NCBI RefSeq assembly: GCF_029690045.1
Contig: NZ_CP121464.1
Location: 4,588,001 to 4,652,000 of the forward strand
Source of the DNA: Janthinobacterium rivuli
Lineage (GTDB): Bacteria > Pseudomonadota > Gammaproteobacteria > Burkholderiales > Burkholderiaceae_D
Length of the DNA: 64,000 bases
Reading direction: 5' to 3'
Shown here: positions 34,601 to 43,857 of the stretch, in pieces
How positions within the stretch are numbered: the stretch's first letter is position 1
How the letters are laid out: every line of letters starts with the position of its first letter
Translations under genes and position numbers: made by a program
The notes under the pieces: model-generated
Seen by the model: only the letters and a program-made list of their open reading frames with translations
The model's database searches: none
What the model was told of the DNA's origin: nothing

Positions 34601-37600
34601 GATACACGGCAGTCGTATCAGCTGCGCTACAGCGCGCCCGGCCATGCGCGGGCGCTGCACGCCGAAGTGCGCGCCGGCTGGAACGCAATGCCACAGCCCG
34701 ACAACGCGGACGCCCCGGGAGCGGCGGCGCAGTGGGACGATGCCGCGCCCTTCTATGACCATTACCGTGCCCGCGGCGTCAGCTATGGCCCCCTGTTCCA
34801 GCGGGTGCAGGCCAGCCACCGGGTATCGGATAGCGAACTGTGGGGACGCATCCTGCCGCCGGAGGCGCCCACGGCCAGCCTGCCGCTGTGGCATGCGGCC
34901 CTGCTCGACAACTGCCTGCATACGCTGGGCATCTGCGCCGGCGACCCGCAGCAGGCCTACGTGCCGGTGTCGGTGGGCAGCGCCTGGTTCGACGCCAGCG
35001 CGGCCTGGAACGCCAGCATCCTTTGCCAGGCCGTGCTGCGGCCGGCGCCCGCCGGTTTCCTCGATGGCGAACTGCGGCTGTATTCCGGACAGGGGCGCTG
35101 CATCGGCGTCTTGAGCGAAGTGAGCTGCGCTGCTCTGGGCGCCGCGGCCATGCCTGCCGCCCTGCCGCTGCACGCGGTCGACTGGGTGGCGTACACGGCG
35201 CCCGCAGGCTTGCCGGCCCGGCCCGCCGCCGGCGAGCAATGGCTGCTGGCAGCGGCCGCCAACAGCAGCTTGCCGGCGGCATGCGTGCAATGGCTGGCAG
35301 AGGCCGACGTGCATACCCGCCATGCGCAGTGGGACGCCGATGGCAAGCTGCATGGCGCGGAATCGGCCACGGCACCGCTGCGCACCATCCTGGTATTGCT
35401 CGACCCGGCCCACCCGCAGCCGGCGGATGCGGCCGCACTGGCGCACTGGGTACGCAACTGGCGCGAAACGCTGCAAGTGCTGCTGGACCGGCAGCCTGGC
35501 CAGCCTTTGCAGCTATGCCTGGCCGACGTGGCCGCGCACGCCGATGGCGAGGCCGCGCACACCCGCCGCGCCTTGGCGCAAGGGCTGGCAACGAATTTGC
35601 GCAGCGAACTGCCGGCACTTGACGTCAGTTGGCTGGACAGCGACGCCGATGGCGCAGCCATCGCCGCCGCGGCCTGCGCCGTGCGGGCGCAGCCGGCGGG
35701 ACTGGCCGACGGCGGCATCGCCGCCAGCCTGTGGCGGCTGCGCGCCGGCATCCTGGCGCAACGGCGCACGCTGCGCGTGGCACAGCCCACGGCGCCGGAT
35801 CAGCCTTGCTGCCGCGCCGAAGGCACCTACTGGATCAGCGGCGTTTTCGGCGGCATAGGCCGCCACCTGGCCGAGCACCTGGTGCGCCATGCTGGCTGCC
35901 GCAGCCTCGTCCTCGTCACCCGCGCGGCGCCAACGGAGGAACAACAAGCCTGGCTCGCGCAACTGGCCACGCAGGGCGTGGCGTTGCAACTGCTGCTGGC
36001 GGACCTGAACGATACGGCGTCGGCCAGCGCCGCGCTGGAAGCGTGCGGCGCGCCCATGCACGGCCTGTTCCACCTGGCCGGCAGCCTGGATGACCGCCCC
36101 ATCGGCGACATCGACGCGGCGCAATTGCAACAAGTGCTCGGCGCCAAGCTGGGCGGCGCATGGCTGCTGCACCGGCACGCCGCGCGGCATGCGGAACTCG
36201 ACTATTTTGTCCTGTTCTCGTCGCTGGCCGCGCTGCTGGAATCGCCAGGCCAGCTCGCTTATACGGCCGCGAATGCGGGATTGCAGCTGCTGGCGGCGCA
36301 ACGCCGGCACGATGGCCTGCCCGCCACCGTGATCGACTGGGGACCGTGGGACGGCGCGGGCATGATGCGCGGCCTGGCGCAGGGCAAACGTTCGCGCGCG
36401 CTGCGCCAGCTGGCACCGATGGCGCCGGCACGCGGCTGCGCCACGCTCGCCGCGCTGCTGGCCGGCCCGGAACGCGACGGCCATTACGCCGTGTACGCGC
36501 TGGCGCCCGCCGCCGCGGCAGGCCAGGAGCAGCCATGCGCCAGCGCCGGCGCGAACGCGGACGGCGACCTGCTGGCCCAGCTGATCGCCAGCGAAACAGG
36601 ACATGCCGCCAGCACGCTCGACGAGCAGGCGACGCTGGAACAGCTGGGCCTTGATTCGGTGGGCCTGATCCGCATTCGCAGCGAACTGCAAAGCCAGCTG
36701 GGCCACAGCATCCCCGTGGCGCTGCTGCTGGCGGGCGGCACGCTGGCGGAACTGCGGCAACGCCTGGCCGGCCTGCAGCCGGCGGCAGCCGCGCAGGCCC
36801 CCGAGACCGTCCCGGACGCCGGGCCGGCCACGCCGCGCATTCCCCTGTCGCCCGGGCAGTTTTCGCTGTGGTACGAACAGCAGCGCCAGGATGCGGGCAA
36901 CGCCTATCAATGCGCCATCGGCTGGCGCATCGACGGCACCGGCCTGGACATGGCGGCCCTGCAGGCCCGCTGGGAGGCACTGATCGCCGCGCACGAATTG
37001 CTGCGCGCGACCGTCGATGGCGACGACCAGGAGACGGGTCCCGCCTATGTGGTGCATGCGCCCGCCACGGTCCAGGCGGCCAACGCCATCCGGCAGCAGC
37101 CGGTGCAGGATGAGGCGGCGGCGCTGGCGCACATCGCCGACATGCTGGCCATGGCCCCTTCGCTGCACGACAGCTTTGCCACGCGCGTGACGCTACTGCG
37201 CGCGCACGACGGCACCGGCTACCTGGTACTGAGTTCCAACCATGTGCTGATGGACGCCAGCGCCATGTTTTACGTCGGCCAGCAACTCGCCGGCGCCTTG
37301 TGCGGACTGGCGCCGGCCGACAGCCCCGGACCGGTGGCGCAGTACCGCGACTTTGCCGCCAGCCAGCGCCAGCTCGGCGCCGACGCCGTGGCACGGGCGG
37401 CAGACCACATCGCGCCACAGCTGCTGGCGCAAGACGACAGCCTGCTGCGTCTCGATTTGCCGTATGAGCGCACGCCGGCGCCGTCTGCCGCGGGCGACAG
37501 CGTGGCGATCCCCCTGTCCGCCGAAGCGATGCAGCGGCTGCGCGCCCTGCCCGCCAGCCGCCGCGCCAGCGTCTGCCTGGCGGCCTGGCTGCTGCTGCTG

Positions 37601-40600
37601 GCGCGCTACAGCGGCCAGCAGCGCGTGCTCACCGGCGTGGCGTTCAACGGCCGCACCCAGCAACGCTGGCGCCACACGGTCGGCCACTTCGTCAACGTGC
37701 TGCCGCTGGTGCTCGACATCGACGAAAACGGCAACAGCACGGCGCTGGAACGCAGCGTGTCGGGCGCCCTGTTCGACCTGCTCGAGTTCCAGGATATTCC
37801 GCTGGCCCAGCTGATGCGCGACGAACGGCTGAAGGCGGCCGTGCAGGGCCACGATCCCCTGCAAAGCTATTTCAACTTCTTCGACGCCACGGAAATGCAT
37901 CTGGAGGCAGGCGCCGCCAGACTGACGCCGCTGACGATCCCGCAACAGCTGGCGCAGTTCGACCTGAGTCTCTGGATCACGCAATACCAGGGGCATTGGG
38001 ACATGCTGCTGAAGTTCCGCTGCAGCGCCTTCAGCCAGCCCGCCATGGCGCGCATGGCGGCGCACTATGCGGCGCTGCTGGCGCAGCTGGCGGCCGGCAG
38101 CGACGACGCCGTGGCGCACCTGTCCATGCTGTCGGCCGCCGAGCAGCACTGCCTGCTGGGCGGCCAGGGCCCAGGCACGGCGCCGCTCGCCGCCGCCACG
38201 CCGGCCGGTGCGCGGGCATTGCCGGTATACCAGCAATTCCTGCTGCAGGCCGAACGCCATCCCTCGGCCGTGGCGCTGGAATGGGACGCGCATAGCCTCA
38301 GCTATGCGCAATTGCGGCACCATGTCCAGCAACTGGCCTCGCAACTGGCGGCGCTGGGCATCGGCAAGGAGCACACGGTCGGCCTGATGATGCCGCGCGC
38401 GGCCTGCCCGGAATCGGTGATCGCGATTCTGGCGCTGTGGCAATGCGGTGCCGCCTATGTCGCACTGGACCTGCAGCATCCGCCGCAACGCTCGCTGTAC
38501 ATGCTGCAGACGGCGCGCTGCGCCTTGCTGCTGACGGCTGGCGAACGCCCCGGCACGGAGATGCAGGCGCTGCTGCGGGCGCAGGCGCAACTGGGCGTGC
38601 TGGAAATCGTCCTCGGGCAAGCGCTGTCGGTGCAGGTGCGGCAGGCGGTCGTGGTGCCGCCGGCCGAGCGGCTGGAGCCGAACAGCCCGTATGCGGACGG
38701 CGGCGGCGACCTGGCGTATGTGCTGTACACCTCCGGCAGTACCGGCATGCCCAAGGGCGTGCTGGTCGAGCATGCGGGCCTGAGCGAGCGCCTGGCGTGG
38801 ATGGCGGAATATTTCAGCTTTGGCCCCGGCGACAAGTTCCTGCAAGGCACGGTGCTGACGTTCGACATTTCCGTCCCGGAATACTGCCTGCCGCTGATCT
38901 GCGGCGGCACCGTGGTGCTGCTGCCGCATGGCGCCGCTGGCAGCGCGCACGTGGCCGCCTGCCAGGCGCACGGCGTGACGATGATGAGCACCGTACCGTC
39001 GCTGCTCAACCTGCTGGTCACCGAGCTGGCCGCCTGCCACAGCCTGCGCCACGTCATCTCCGTGGGTGAGGCGCTGATGCGGCCCGTGGTGGAACAATGG
39101 CTGGCCTCGGGCACGGCAACGGTGCTGCACAACCTGTATGGCCCGACCGAAGCCACCATCTACGCCACCTTCCATGCCTGCCGCGCCTTACCGCACGGCA
39201 GCGGCGCACTCATCGGCAAACCCTGCCCCGGTGTCAATTGCTGGGTGCTGGACAAGCTGGGACGGCCGGTACCGGCTGGCGTGGCAGGTGAACTGTACCT
39301 GGGCGACAGCGGCGTCGCGCGCGGCTACATCGGCACGGTGCGCCAGCCCGATCCGTTCTACGGCAATCCGCAGCAGACGCCGCAGCGGCGCATCTACCGC
39401 ACGGGCGACATCGTCAGATGGACCGCCGAGGGCGAACTGGACTACATCGGCCGCAATGATTTCCGCGTCAAGCTGCGCGGCCAGCTGATCGAACTGGGCG
39501 AGATCGAGCACGCGCTGCTGGCGCAGCCCGGCGTCCAGCATGCGTGCGCGCTGGTGATGGAAATCGGTCAGCCCGGTGCGACGACACGCCAGATCATGGC
39601 GGCCGTGATCGCCCGCACGCAAGCCGATGCTGCGCTGCTGCAACGGCTGCGCCAGCGGCTGCCCGAGTACATGCTGCCATCGCAGCTGTTCCAGTTCGAC
39701 GCCTTCCCGCTCAACAGCAGCGGCAAGGTCGACCGCGCGGCACTGAGCGCCCTGTTGACGCAGCGGCTGGCACAGCAGCGCGAGCAGCGCCTGCCCGCCA
39801 CGGCGGCGGCCCTGACGCCGCTGCAGCAGCGCATCTGTGCGCTGTGGCAGGAATTGCTGCAAGTGCCAGTGGTGGATGTCGACGAGAACTTTTTCCAGCT
39901 GGGCGGCGATTCGCTGGTGCTCACGCGCATGGTGCTGGCCGTGGAACGCACGCTGGGACTGCGCATCCAGTTCGGCCGTTTCGTCAGCAATCCCACCATC
40001 AACGGCTTGCTGGCGGCCGATGCGGCCGAGGGCACGGCACCGCCCCGGCGCGCCTACGAGGCCGACCTGGAACGCATGGGCGATCTGCCGCCGTTCCCCG
40101 CTGGCGCCACGCCAGGCAAGGCCGTGATGCTGACCGGCGCCAGCGGCCACCTCGGCATGCATCTGCTGCACGCGCTGCTGAACGAAAGTTCGGCCAGCAT
40201 CGTCCTGCCGCTGCGTGGCGACGACGGCATGGCACGCCTGGCGGCCCGCTATCGCCGCCTGTTCCATGCGGACTTGCCGTCGCAACGGCTGAGCGTGCTG
40301 CAGGCCGACCTGGCCTTGCCGTCGCTGGGCATGTCGGCCGCCGATTATGCTGCCTGCCGCGCCAGCGTCGGCCAGGTGATCCACGCGGCGGCGCACGTGA
40401 ATCACGCCGCCGACTATGGCTCCATGCGCGACGGCAACGTGGGCGCCACCCGCAATGTGCTGCTGTTCGCGGCGCAGGCCGGCGCCGCGCACGTGCATCA
40501 TATGTCGACCCAGTTCACCGAGCTGGCCGACTTGCCGGAAGCGCCGCTGGCCGCCTCCAGCCTGGAAGCAATCGCTTCCGGCTACGAGCAGTCCAAGCTG

Positions 40601-41164
40601 GCGGCCGAGCTGCAAGTGACGCAGGCGATGGCACTGGGCTATCCGGCCACGGTGTACCGCCTGCCCCTGATGTTCGACGACAGCGACACGCGCCTGTACA
40701 CGCAAAACCACTTTGTCGCGCTGGCCGTCAAATGCCTGCAGATGGACGCCTATCCGGATCTGCCGATGCCCGTCACGCTGCTGCCCACGGCGCTGGTGGC
40801 CAGTTACGTGGCAAGGCGCAGCAAGTTGTGCACGGCGCCGGGGGTACGCAACCTCAGCCTCGGGCCCTTGGCGTTCGACACGCTCGCCGCAGCCCTGCGC
40901 CCCACGCTGCAGGCCACGCCTGCCGCGCGCTGGGTCGAGCGCAGCAGGCAGGAGACGGCGGAAGACGATCCCTTCTTCCGCCTGCTGCCGCTGTATGCCG
41001 ACCTGGGCGAGCCGCAGCCCGCGCAGGCGGCGTCGCGGCAGGTGGCCAATGACGAGTTCCTGCGCGAACTGGCGCAACTCGAACTGCGCGAGGTACGCGA
41101 CGCCGCCACGCTGCACAACTTTGCCGTCAGCAGCCTGCGCCGCCTGGCCCAGGCAACCGATTAA
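31601..41164 (+). CDS. Hybrid PKS-NRPS megasynthase KS-AT-DH-KR-ACP-C-A-T-R
   Basis: 3187 residues. KS (about 1-430): Cys175 in DTACSSSL, His310 in ETHGTGT, His347. AT (about 525-840): Ser620 in GHSVGEYAA and AFH at His728, the malonyl-CoA pattern. DH (about 920-1190): His936 in HVIDGAAVLP, Asp1103. KR (about 1400-1600): GVFGGIG, Ser1541, Tyr1554 and an LDD motif (B-type). ACP: Ser1686. C (about 1745-2170): NHVLMDA in place of HHxxxDG, with the second His1881 and Asp1885 kept. A (about 2190-2715): YTSGSTGMPKG, Lys2709. T: Ser2771. Terminal reductase (from about 2840): TGASGHLG, Tyr2995 and Lys2999, so release is reductive. It adds one malonyl unit as an enoyl extension, then one amino acid. 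There is no ER or methyltransferase. Confidence 0.96.
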   Translation: MNATNLPSPSDIAIVGMACELPGQADTLAGFEHVLMHGIDATSALPAERFDSATRDGLAAAARHGGYLQRSPWMFDAGCFGIAPKEAAYMDPQHRLLLECAYHALEDAGLDPAALRGNPCGVFVGVSTSDFGRRMAASGDYNGYLSRGALGSMAAGRLSYHFGLEGPSLVVDTACSSSLVALHQAISALREGRCGMAIVAGVSLILAHDYSADLAAAGMLAADGRCKPFTRHADGFSRGEGVGAIVLLPAADAAARGMRAYAHVLGSAINSDGRSNGITAPSKSAQRRLMEQALHSAGLTPAQVSHIETHGTGTALGDRIELDALGEVFGRRDTPLFLGAAKANIAHCEGAAGIAGIIKMALSLHRRRIAPHCFAHDIDAAVASALPQAVLPAQALAWPGDSRRIGGVSSFGMSGSNAHVLLGEAADAPLAGPEVAAGGPQLLQLSARSTGALQALAQGYAGWLAQPDAPAAAAVCHAALFQRQQWNQARLSVAGNNASELAAQLLRRLDTPLRPRPASARVALVFTGQGSQYTNMARQLYQQNTLFRSLLEPLAARLDHLAGEDTHILDALFAGDAGLRQPSGRERQRSAQLSLFLIEYALAEFWRALGLRPVAVLGHSVGEYAAACVAGVMDFDVAVRMLLARADAMEAACAASDSAMLAVAATPQQLAPLLARICADEPALWIAVRNSAQSVVVAGRATALAQLSQAAADAGLVCTPLATRGAFHTPLMAPAAAQFAAACAAIAPALRAPAAAVRFYSSVDSDDTAALEQGVDQLRYWSEQIQTPVNFADAIARLLADGPDLVLEIGPRAVLTPLTASAARLAGRAIVCLPSLDMRHDDVPTVLRALGSLSEHGALDPRQAMRQFAVQTERPVPAGLPLYPFQREHVQPASWQTSLPALGSAAMVPVPPVAALAIRHELSLDPQAGDSWLQQHVIDGAAVLPGMYYLSSAFSLAQRWLPQAADAAAQQLTLRDLLIHQPLALAADAPAALTVDIGGPDTRQSYQLRYSAPGHARALHAEVRAGWNAMPQPDNADAPGAAAQWDDAAPFYDHYRARGVSYGPLFQRVQASHRVSDSELWGRILPPEAPTASLPLWHAALLDNCLHTLGICAGDPQQAYVPVSVGSAWFDASAAWNASILCQAVLRPAPAGFLDGELRLYSGQGRCIGVLSEVSCAALGAAAMPAALPLHAVDWVAYTAPAGLPARPAAGEQWLLAAAANSSLPAACVQWLAEADVHTRHAQWDADGKLHGAESATAPLRTILVLLDPAHPQPADAAALAHWVRNWRETLQVLLDRQPGQPLQLCLADVAAHADGEAAHTRRALAQGLATNLRSELPALDVSWLDSDADGAAIAAAACAVRAQPAGLADGGIAASLWRLRAGILAQRRTLRVAQPTAPDQPCCRAEGTYWISGVFGGIGRHLAEHLVRHAGCRSLVLVTRAAPTEEQQAWLAQLATQGVALQLLLADLNDTASASAALEACGAPMHGLFHLAGSLDDRPIGDIDAAQLQQVLGAKLGGAWLLHRHAARHAELDYFVLFSSLAALLESPGQLAYTAANAGLQLLAAQRRHDGLPATVIDWGPWDGAGMMRGLAQGKRSRALRQLAPMAPARGCATLAALLAGPERDGHYAVYALAPAAAAGQEQPCASAGANADGDLLAQLIASETGHAASTLDEQATLEQLGLDSVGLIRIRSELQSQLGHSIPVALLLAGGTLAELRQRLAGLQPAAAAQAPETVPDAGPATPRIPLSPGQFSLWYEQQRQDAGNAYQCAIGWRIDGTGLDMAALQARWEALIAAHELLRATVDGDDQETGPAYVVHAPATVQAANAIRQQPVQDEAAALAHIADMLAMAPSLHDSFATRVTLLRAHDGTGYLVLSSNHVLMDASAMFYVGQQLAGALCGLAPADSPGPVAQYRDFAASQRQLGADAVARAADHIAPQLLAQDDSLLRLDLPYERTPAPSAAGDSVAIPLSAEAMQRLRALPASRRASVCLAAWLLLLARYSGQQRVLTGVAFNGRTQQRWRHTVGHFVNVLPLVLDIDENGNSTALERSVSGALFDLLEFQDIPLAQLMRDERLKAAVQGHDPLQSYFNFFDATEMHLEAGAARLTPLTIPQQLAQFDLSLWITQYQGHWDMLLKFRCSAFSQPAMARMAAHYAALLAQLAAGSDDAVAHLSMLSAAEQHCLLGGQGPGTAPLAAATPAGARALPVYQQFLLQAERHPSAVALEWDAHSLSYAQLRHHVQQLASQLAALGIGKEHTVGLMMPRAACPESVIAILALWQCGAAYVALDLQHPPQRSLYMLQTARCALLLTAGERPGTEMQALLRAQAQLGVLEIVLGQALSVQVRQAVVVPPAERLEPNSPYADGGGDLAYVLYTSGSTGMPKGVLVEHAGLSERLAWMAEYFSFGPGDKFLQGTVLTFDISVPEYCLPLICGGTVVLLPHGAAGSAHVAACQAHGVTMMSTVPSLLNLLVTELAACHSLRHVISVGEALMRPVVEQWLASGTATVLHNLYGPTEATIYATFHACRALPHGSGALIGKPCPGVNCWVLDKLGRPVPAGVAGELYLGDSGVARGYIGTVRQPDPFYGNPQQTPQRRIYRTGDIVRWTAEGELDYIGRNDFRVKLRGQLIELGEIEHALLAQPGVQHACALVMEIGQPGATTRQIMAAVIARTQADAALLQRLRQRLPEYMLPSQLFQFDAFPLNSSGKVDRAALSALLTQRLAQQREQRLPATAAALTPLQQRICALWQELLQVPVVDVDENFFQLGGDSLVLTRMVLAVERTLGLRIQFGRFVSNPTINGLLAADAAEGTAPPRRAYEADLERMGDLPPFPAGATPGKAVMLTGASGHLGMHLLHALLNESSASIVLPLRGDDGMARLAARYRRLFHADLPSQRLSVLQADLALPSLGMSAADYAACRASVGQVIHAAAHVNHAADYGSMRDGNVGATRNVLLFAAQAGAAHVHHMSTQFTELADLPEAPLAASSLEAIASGYEQSKLAAELQVTQAMALGYPATVYRLPLMFDDSDTRLYTQNHFVALAVKCLQMDAYPDLPMPVTLLPTALVASYVARRSKLCTAPGVRNLSLGPLAFDTLAAALRPTLQATPAARWVERSRQETAEDDPFFRLLPLYADLGEPQPAQAASRQVANDEFLRELAQLELREVRDAATLHNFAVSSLRRLAQATD

Positions 41165-41173
41165 CGCCTTGCC

Positions 41174-41206
41174 GGCCGGGGTGCAGCCGCGCCCCGGCCC
41201 ATTTTT
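41174..41206 (+). terminator. Intrinsic terminator between megasynthase and exporter
   Basis: GGCCGGGG (41174-41181) pairs perfectly with CCCCGGCC (41192-41199) over a 10-base loop, followed by CATTTTT. It starts about 10 bp after the megasynthase stop and lies wholly within the 51-bp gap before the MFS gene, so some transcripts should end here and exporter levels may be lower. Confidence 0.75.
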
Positions 41207-41215
41207 GATGAGTTC

Positions 41216-42433
41216 ATGATGAAATCCAGACTGGTTTATCTCGCCCTGTTCAGTACCATTTTCGCCGATGCCGCCGGCATCGGCATCGTCTATCCGACCC
41301 TGACCCCGCTGCTGCTGGGCGATGCGTCGCCGCTGTTCGACGCCAGCCAGGGGCCGGCCTTCCGCTCGGCCGTCTACGGCCTGCTGCTGGCCATCTATCC
41401 GCTGATGATGTGCCTCGGCTCGCCCTGGCTGGGCGCCCTGTCGGACCGCAAGGGCCGCAAGCCCGTACTTCTGCTGTGCTTGCTCGGCAATGCCGGCGGC
41501 ATGGCGCTGACCGCCTTTGGCGTCTGGCAAGGCAGCCTGGTACTGATCTGCTGCGGCCGGGCGCTGGCCGGCATCACGGCCGCCAGCCTGCCGGTGGCGC
41601 AAGCGGCCATCATCGACCTGAGCACGACCGACAGCAAGGCCGCCAACCTCGCGCTGGTGACGGCCGCCAACGGCATCGGCTTCGTTGCCGGGCCGCTGCT
41701 GGGCGGCATCATGCACCAGCAGGGCGCGGCGCTGTGGCTGCCCTATCTCTGGGCGGCGCTGCTGCCGCTGGCCAGCGCCGTGCTTGTCCTGCTGTGCTAC
41801 ACGGATACCCGCGCTTTGTCGACCGACAACACCCATCCGTGGCGCAATCTGTGGCAGATGCTGTGCCGTCCCGAGCTGCGCCATCCCTTGCTGCTGCTGG
41901 CCATCTTTCTACTCGGCTACTACATGTATTTCAACTACATGGCCGCGTTTGCGCTGCTGCATTACAGCTTTGACGCCTGGCAGGAAGCCCAGCTGCTGGC
42001 GTATTATTCCACCTGCTTTGCCCTTGCCATGCTGTTTATCGTGCCCTGGGCCACCCGCCGCTTTGCGCTGGAGCGCATCCTGCCCATCAGCCTGTCCATC
42101 CAGCCGCCGCTGGTCGCTGCCGTGGCCCTGGGCGATGCGCCTGCCGTGCTATGGCTGCTGACCGGCCCGCTGGCGATCGCCGTCGCCACGACCTATGTCT
42201 GTCTGCTCAGCATTGCTTCCAACCGCACGCTGACGGAGCGCCAGGGACAACTGATGGGCTTGATCTCTTCGATCAATGCCCTGGCCTGGGGTGTCGCGCC
42301 GCTGATCACGGCGGCCCTGCAGCCCCTGTCGACCTTGCTACCGATCATGGTGGCGGCGCTGGTCTTGCTCGCTGGCGTGGCGTGCATGCTGCTCGCGCGC
42401 CAGCGCCAGCTGCAAGCGGGCGGCGCCAAGTGA
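41216..42433 (+). CDS. MFS drug/metabolite exporter (TCR/Tet-like)
   Basis: 405 residues with about 12 hydrophobic helices. The family motif in loop 2-3 is visible as GSPWLGALSDRKGRKPVLL. Motif C-like FVAGPLLGGIMHQQG near residue 160 marks the drug:H+ antiporter group. It resembles TetA/BcR-type exporters. Placed directly after the megasynthase, it most likely exports the product and gives self-protection. Start codons at 41216 and 41219 are both possible. Confidence 0.9.
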   Translation: MMKSRLVYLALFSTIFADAAGIGIVYPTLTPLLLGDASPLFDASQGPAFRSAVYGLLLAIYPLMMCLGSPWLGALSDRKGRKPVLLLCLLGNAGGMALTAFGVWQGSLVLICCGRALAGITAASLPVAQAAIIDLSTTDSKAANLALVTAANGIGFVAGPLLGGIMHQQGAALWLPYLWAALLPLASAVLVLLCYTDTRALSTDNTHPWRNLWQMLCRPELRHPLLLLAIFLLGYYMYFNYMAAFALLHYSFDAWQEAQLLAYYSTCFALAMLFIVPWATRRFALERILPISLSIQPPLVAAVALGDAPAVLWLLTGPLAIAVATTYVCLLSIASNRTLTERQGQLMGLISSINALAWGVAPLITAALQPLSTLLPIMVAALVLLAGVACMLLARQRQLQAGGAK

Positions 42434-42443
42434 ACGGCGCGCC

Positions 42444-42463
42444 ACCTGTCATTTCCTACAGGG
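42444..42463. promoter_or_regulatory. Lux-box-like site upstream of the FabF-like gene
   Basis: ACCTGTCATTTCCTACAGGG has CCTGT/ACAGG arms in dyad and ends 65 bp before the ATG at 42529, the same distance as the site at 26958. A -10-like TGATAC lies about 19 bp after it. Ten bases (CTGTCATTTC) are identical with the 26958 site. Confidence 0.75.
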
Positions 42464-42528
42464 GTGGCGGGCCAGGGATTGCTGATACATTGCGGCTTTG
42501 TCCGAATTAACCTGCTGAAAGGACTGCG

Positions 42529-43845
42529 ATGTCTTCGTCCCCCTACGTCCTCCCCCATCCACTCGGCCTGCGCCGCGTGGTCGTTACAGGCATCGGCATG
42601 CTGACCCCGCTGGCGGTGGGCGCCGAGCGCACCTGGCAACGGCTGCTGGCCGGCCACAGCGGCATCGGCGTGCTGGACCGCTTTCCCGCCGCCCACCTGC
42701 CGGCGCGCATCGCGGGTCAGTTGCCGGCGGCCGGGGAAGAAGGCGGTTTTCGGCCCGAGGACTGGGTCGAACGCAAGGAACTGAAGAAAATGGATCCGTT
42801 CATCGTCTACGCCATCGCCGCAGCCACCGAAGCGCTGCGCGATGCCGGCTGGGCCCCGGCCGAGCTGGCGGAACAGGAACGCAGCGGCGTCATGATCGGT
42901 TCCGGCATCGGCGGCCTGCCCGGCATCGAAGGCGCGGCCAGGGCGCTGGAAAATGGCAGCCAGCGGCGCCTGTCGCCATTTTTCATCCCGTCCAACCTGA
43001 TCAACCTGGCAACTGGACACATCGCCATCCAGCACCATCTGCGCGGCCCGGCGCACGCCACCGTCACCGCCTGCGCCTCGGGCGCGCACGCCATCGGCGA
43101 TGCGGCGCGCATGATTGCGCTCGACGATGCCGATGTTATGGTTGCCGGCGGCACCGAAGGCACGATCTGCGAGCTCGGCGTGGCAGGTTTTTGCGCCGCC
43201 CGCGCCCTCTCCACGGCGTTCAACGATGCGCCCGAGCGCGCCTCCCGGCCCTGGGACCGTGACCGCGACGGCTTCGTGATGGGCGAAGGCAGCGGCGTCA
43301 TGGTGCTGGAAGAGTACGAACACGCGCGTGCGCGCGGCGCGCGGATATACGCCGAAGTGATCGGCTATGGCATGTCGGGCGACGCCTACCATGCCGTGGC
43401 GCCGCCGGAAGACGGCAACGGCGCGGCCCGCGCCATGCAGGCGGCGTTGCGGCGCGCCCGCCTGGCGCCCGAGTCCATCGATTACATCAATGCGCACGCG
43501 ACGTCGACCCCCGCCGGCGACCTGGCGGAAATCGCCGCCTTGCGGCACGTGTTCGGCGCCCATCTGCACGGCGGCGTCTCGGTATCCTCGACCAAGTCGG
43601 CCATGGGCCACCTGCTGGGCGCTTCCGGCAGCGTGGAAGCCATCCTGTCGGTGCTGGCCTTGCGCGACCAGATCGTGCCGCCCACCTTGAATCTGGACAA
43701 CCGCGCCGCCGAATGCGAAGGCATCGATCTGGTGGCCGGCAAGGCATACGCCAGGCCGATCCGCCATGTACTGTCGAATTCGTTCGGTTTTGGCGGCACC
43801 AATGCCGCGCTGATTTTTGCCGCGCCGCCGGATGCCGCCCCTTGA
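42529..43845 (+). CDS. FabF-type beta-ketoacyl-ACP synthase in the cluster
   Basis: 438 residues, the size of KAS II, preceded by AAAGGA. It starts RRVVVTGIGMLTPLAVGAERTW. The catalytic residues are Cys in VTACASGAHAIGDA, His in INAHATSTPAGDLAE, and Lys/His in SSTKSAMGHLLGASG; all are intact. It joins malonyl-ACP to an acyl primer. As a separate gene inside a PKS-NRPS cluster it could build a dedicated acyl starter, or it could be a resistant replacement for the cell's own FabF. It has its own lux-box-like promoter and is convergent with luxR (12-bp gap). Confidence 0.9.
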   Translation: MSSSPYVLPHPLGLRRVVVTGIGMLTPLAVGAERTWQRLLAGHSGIGVLDRFPAAHLPARIAGQLPAAGEEGGFRPEDWVERKELKKMDPFIVYAIAAATEALRDAGWAPAELAEQERSGVMIGSGIGGLPGIEGAARALENGSQRRLSPFFIPSNLINLATGHIAIQHHLRGPAHATVTACASGAHAIGDAARMIALDDADVMVAGGTEGTICELGVAGFCAARALSTAFNDAPERASRPWDRDRDGFVMGEGSGVMVLEEYEHARARGARIYAEVIGYGMSGDAYHAVAPPEDGNGAARAMQAALRRARLAPESIDYINAHATSTPAGDLAEIAALRHVFGAHLHGGVSVSSTKSAMGHLLGASGSVEAILSVLALRDQIVPPTLNLDNRAAECEGIDLVAGKAYARPIRHVLSNSFGFGGTNAALIFAAPPDAAP

Positions 43846-43857
43846 AGCCAGCGTCAG

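Noticed and set aside
39188..41884. Very long minus-strand open frame (898 codons) opposite the megasynthase end
   Set aside because: It is a shadow of a GC-rich gene: low-complexity Gln/Arg/Gly composition, no domain motifs, while the plus strand shows intact A, T and reductase motifs. The same holds for long frames at 37193-39175, 33074-35476, 29413-31590 and 17587-19374.
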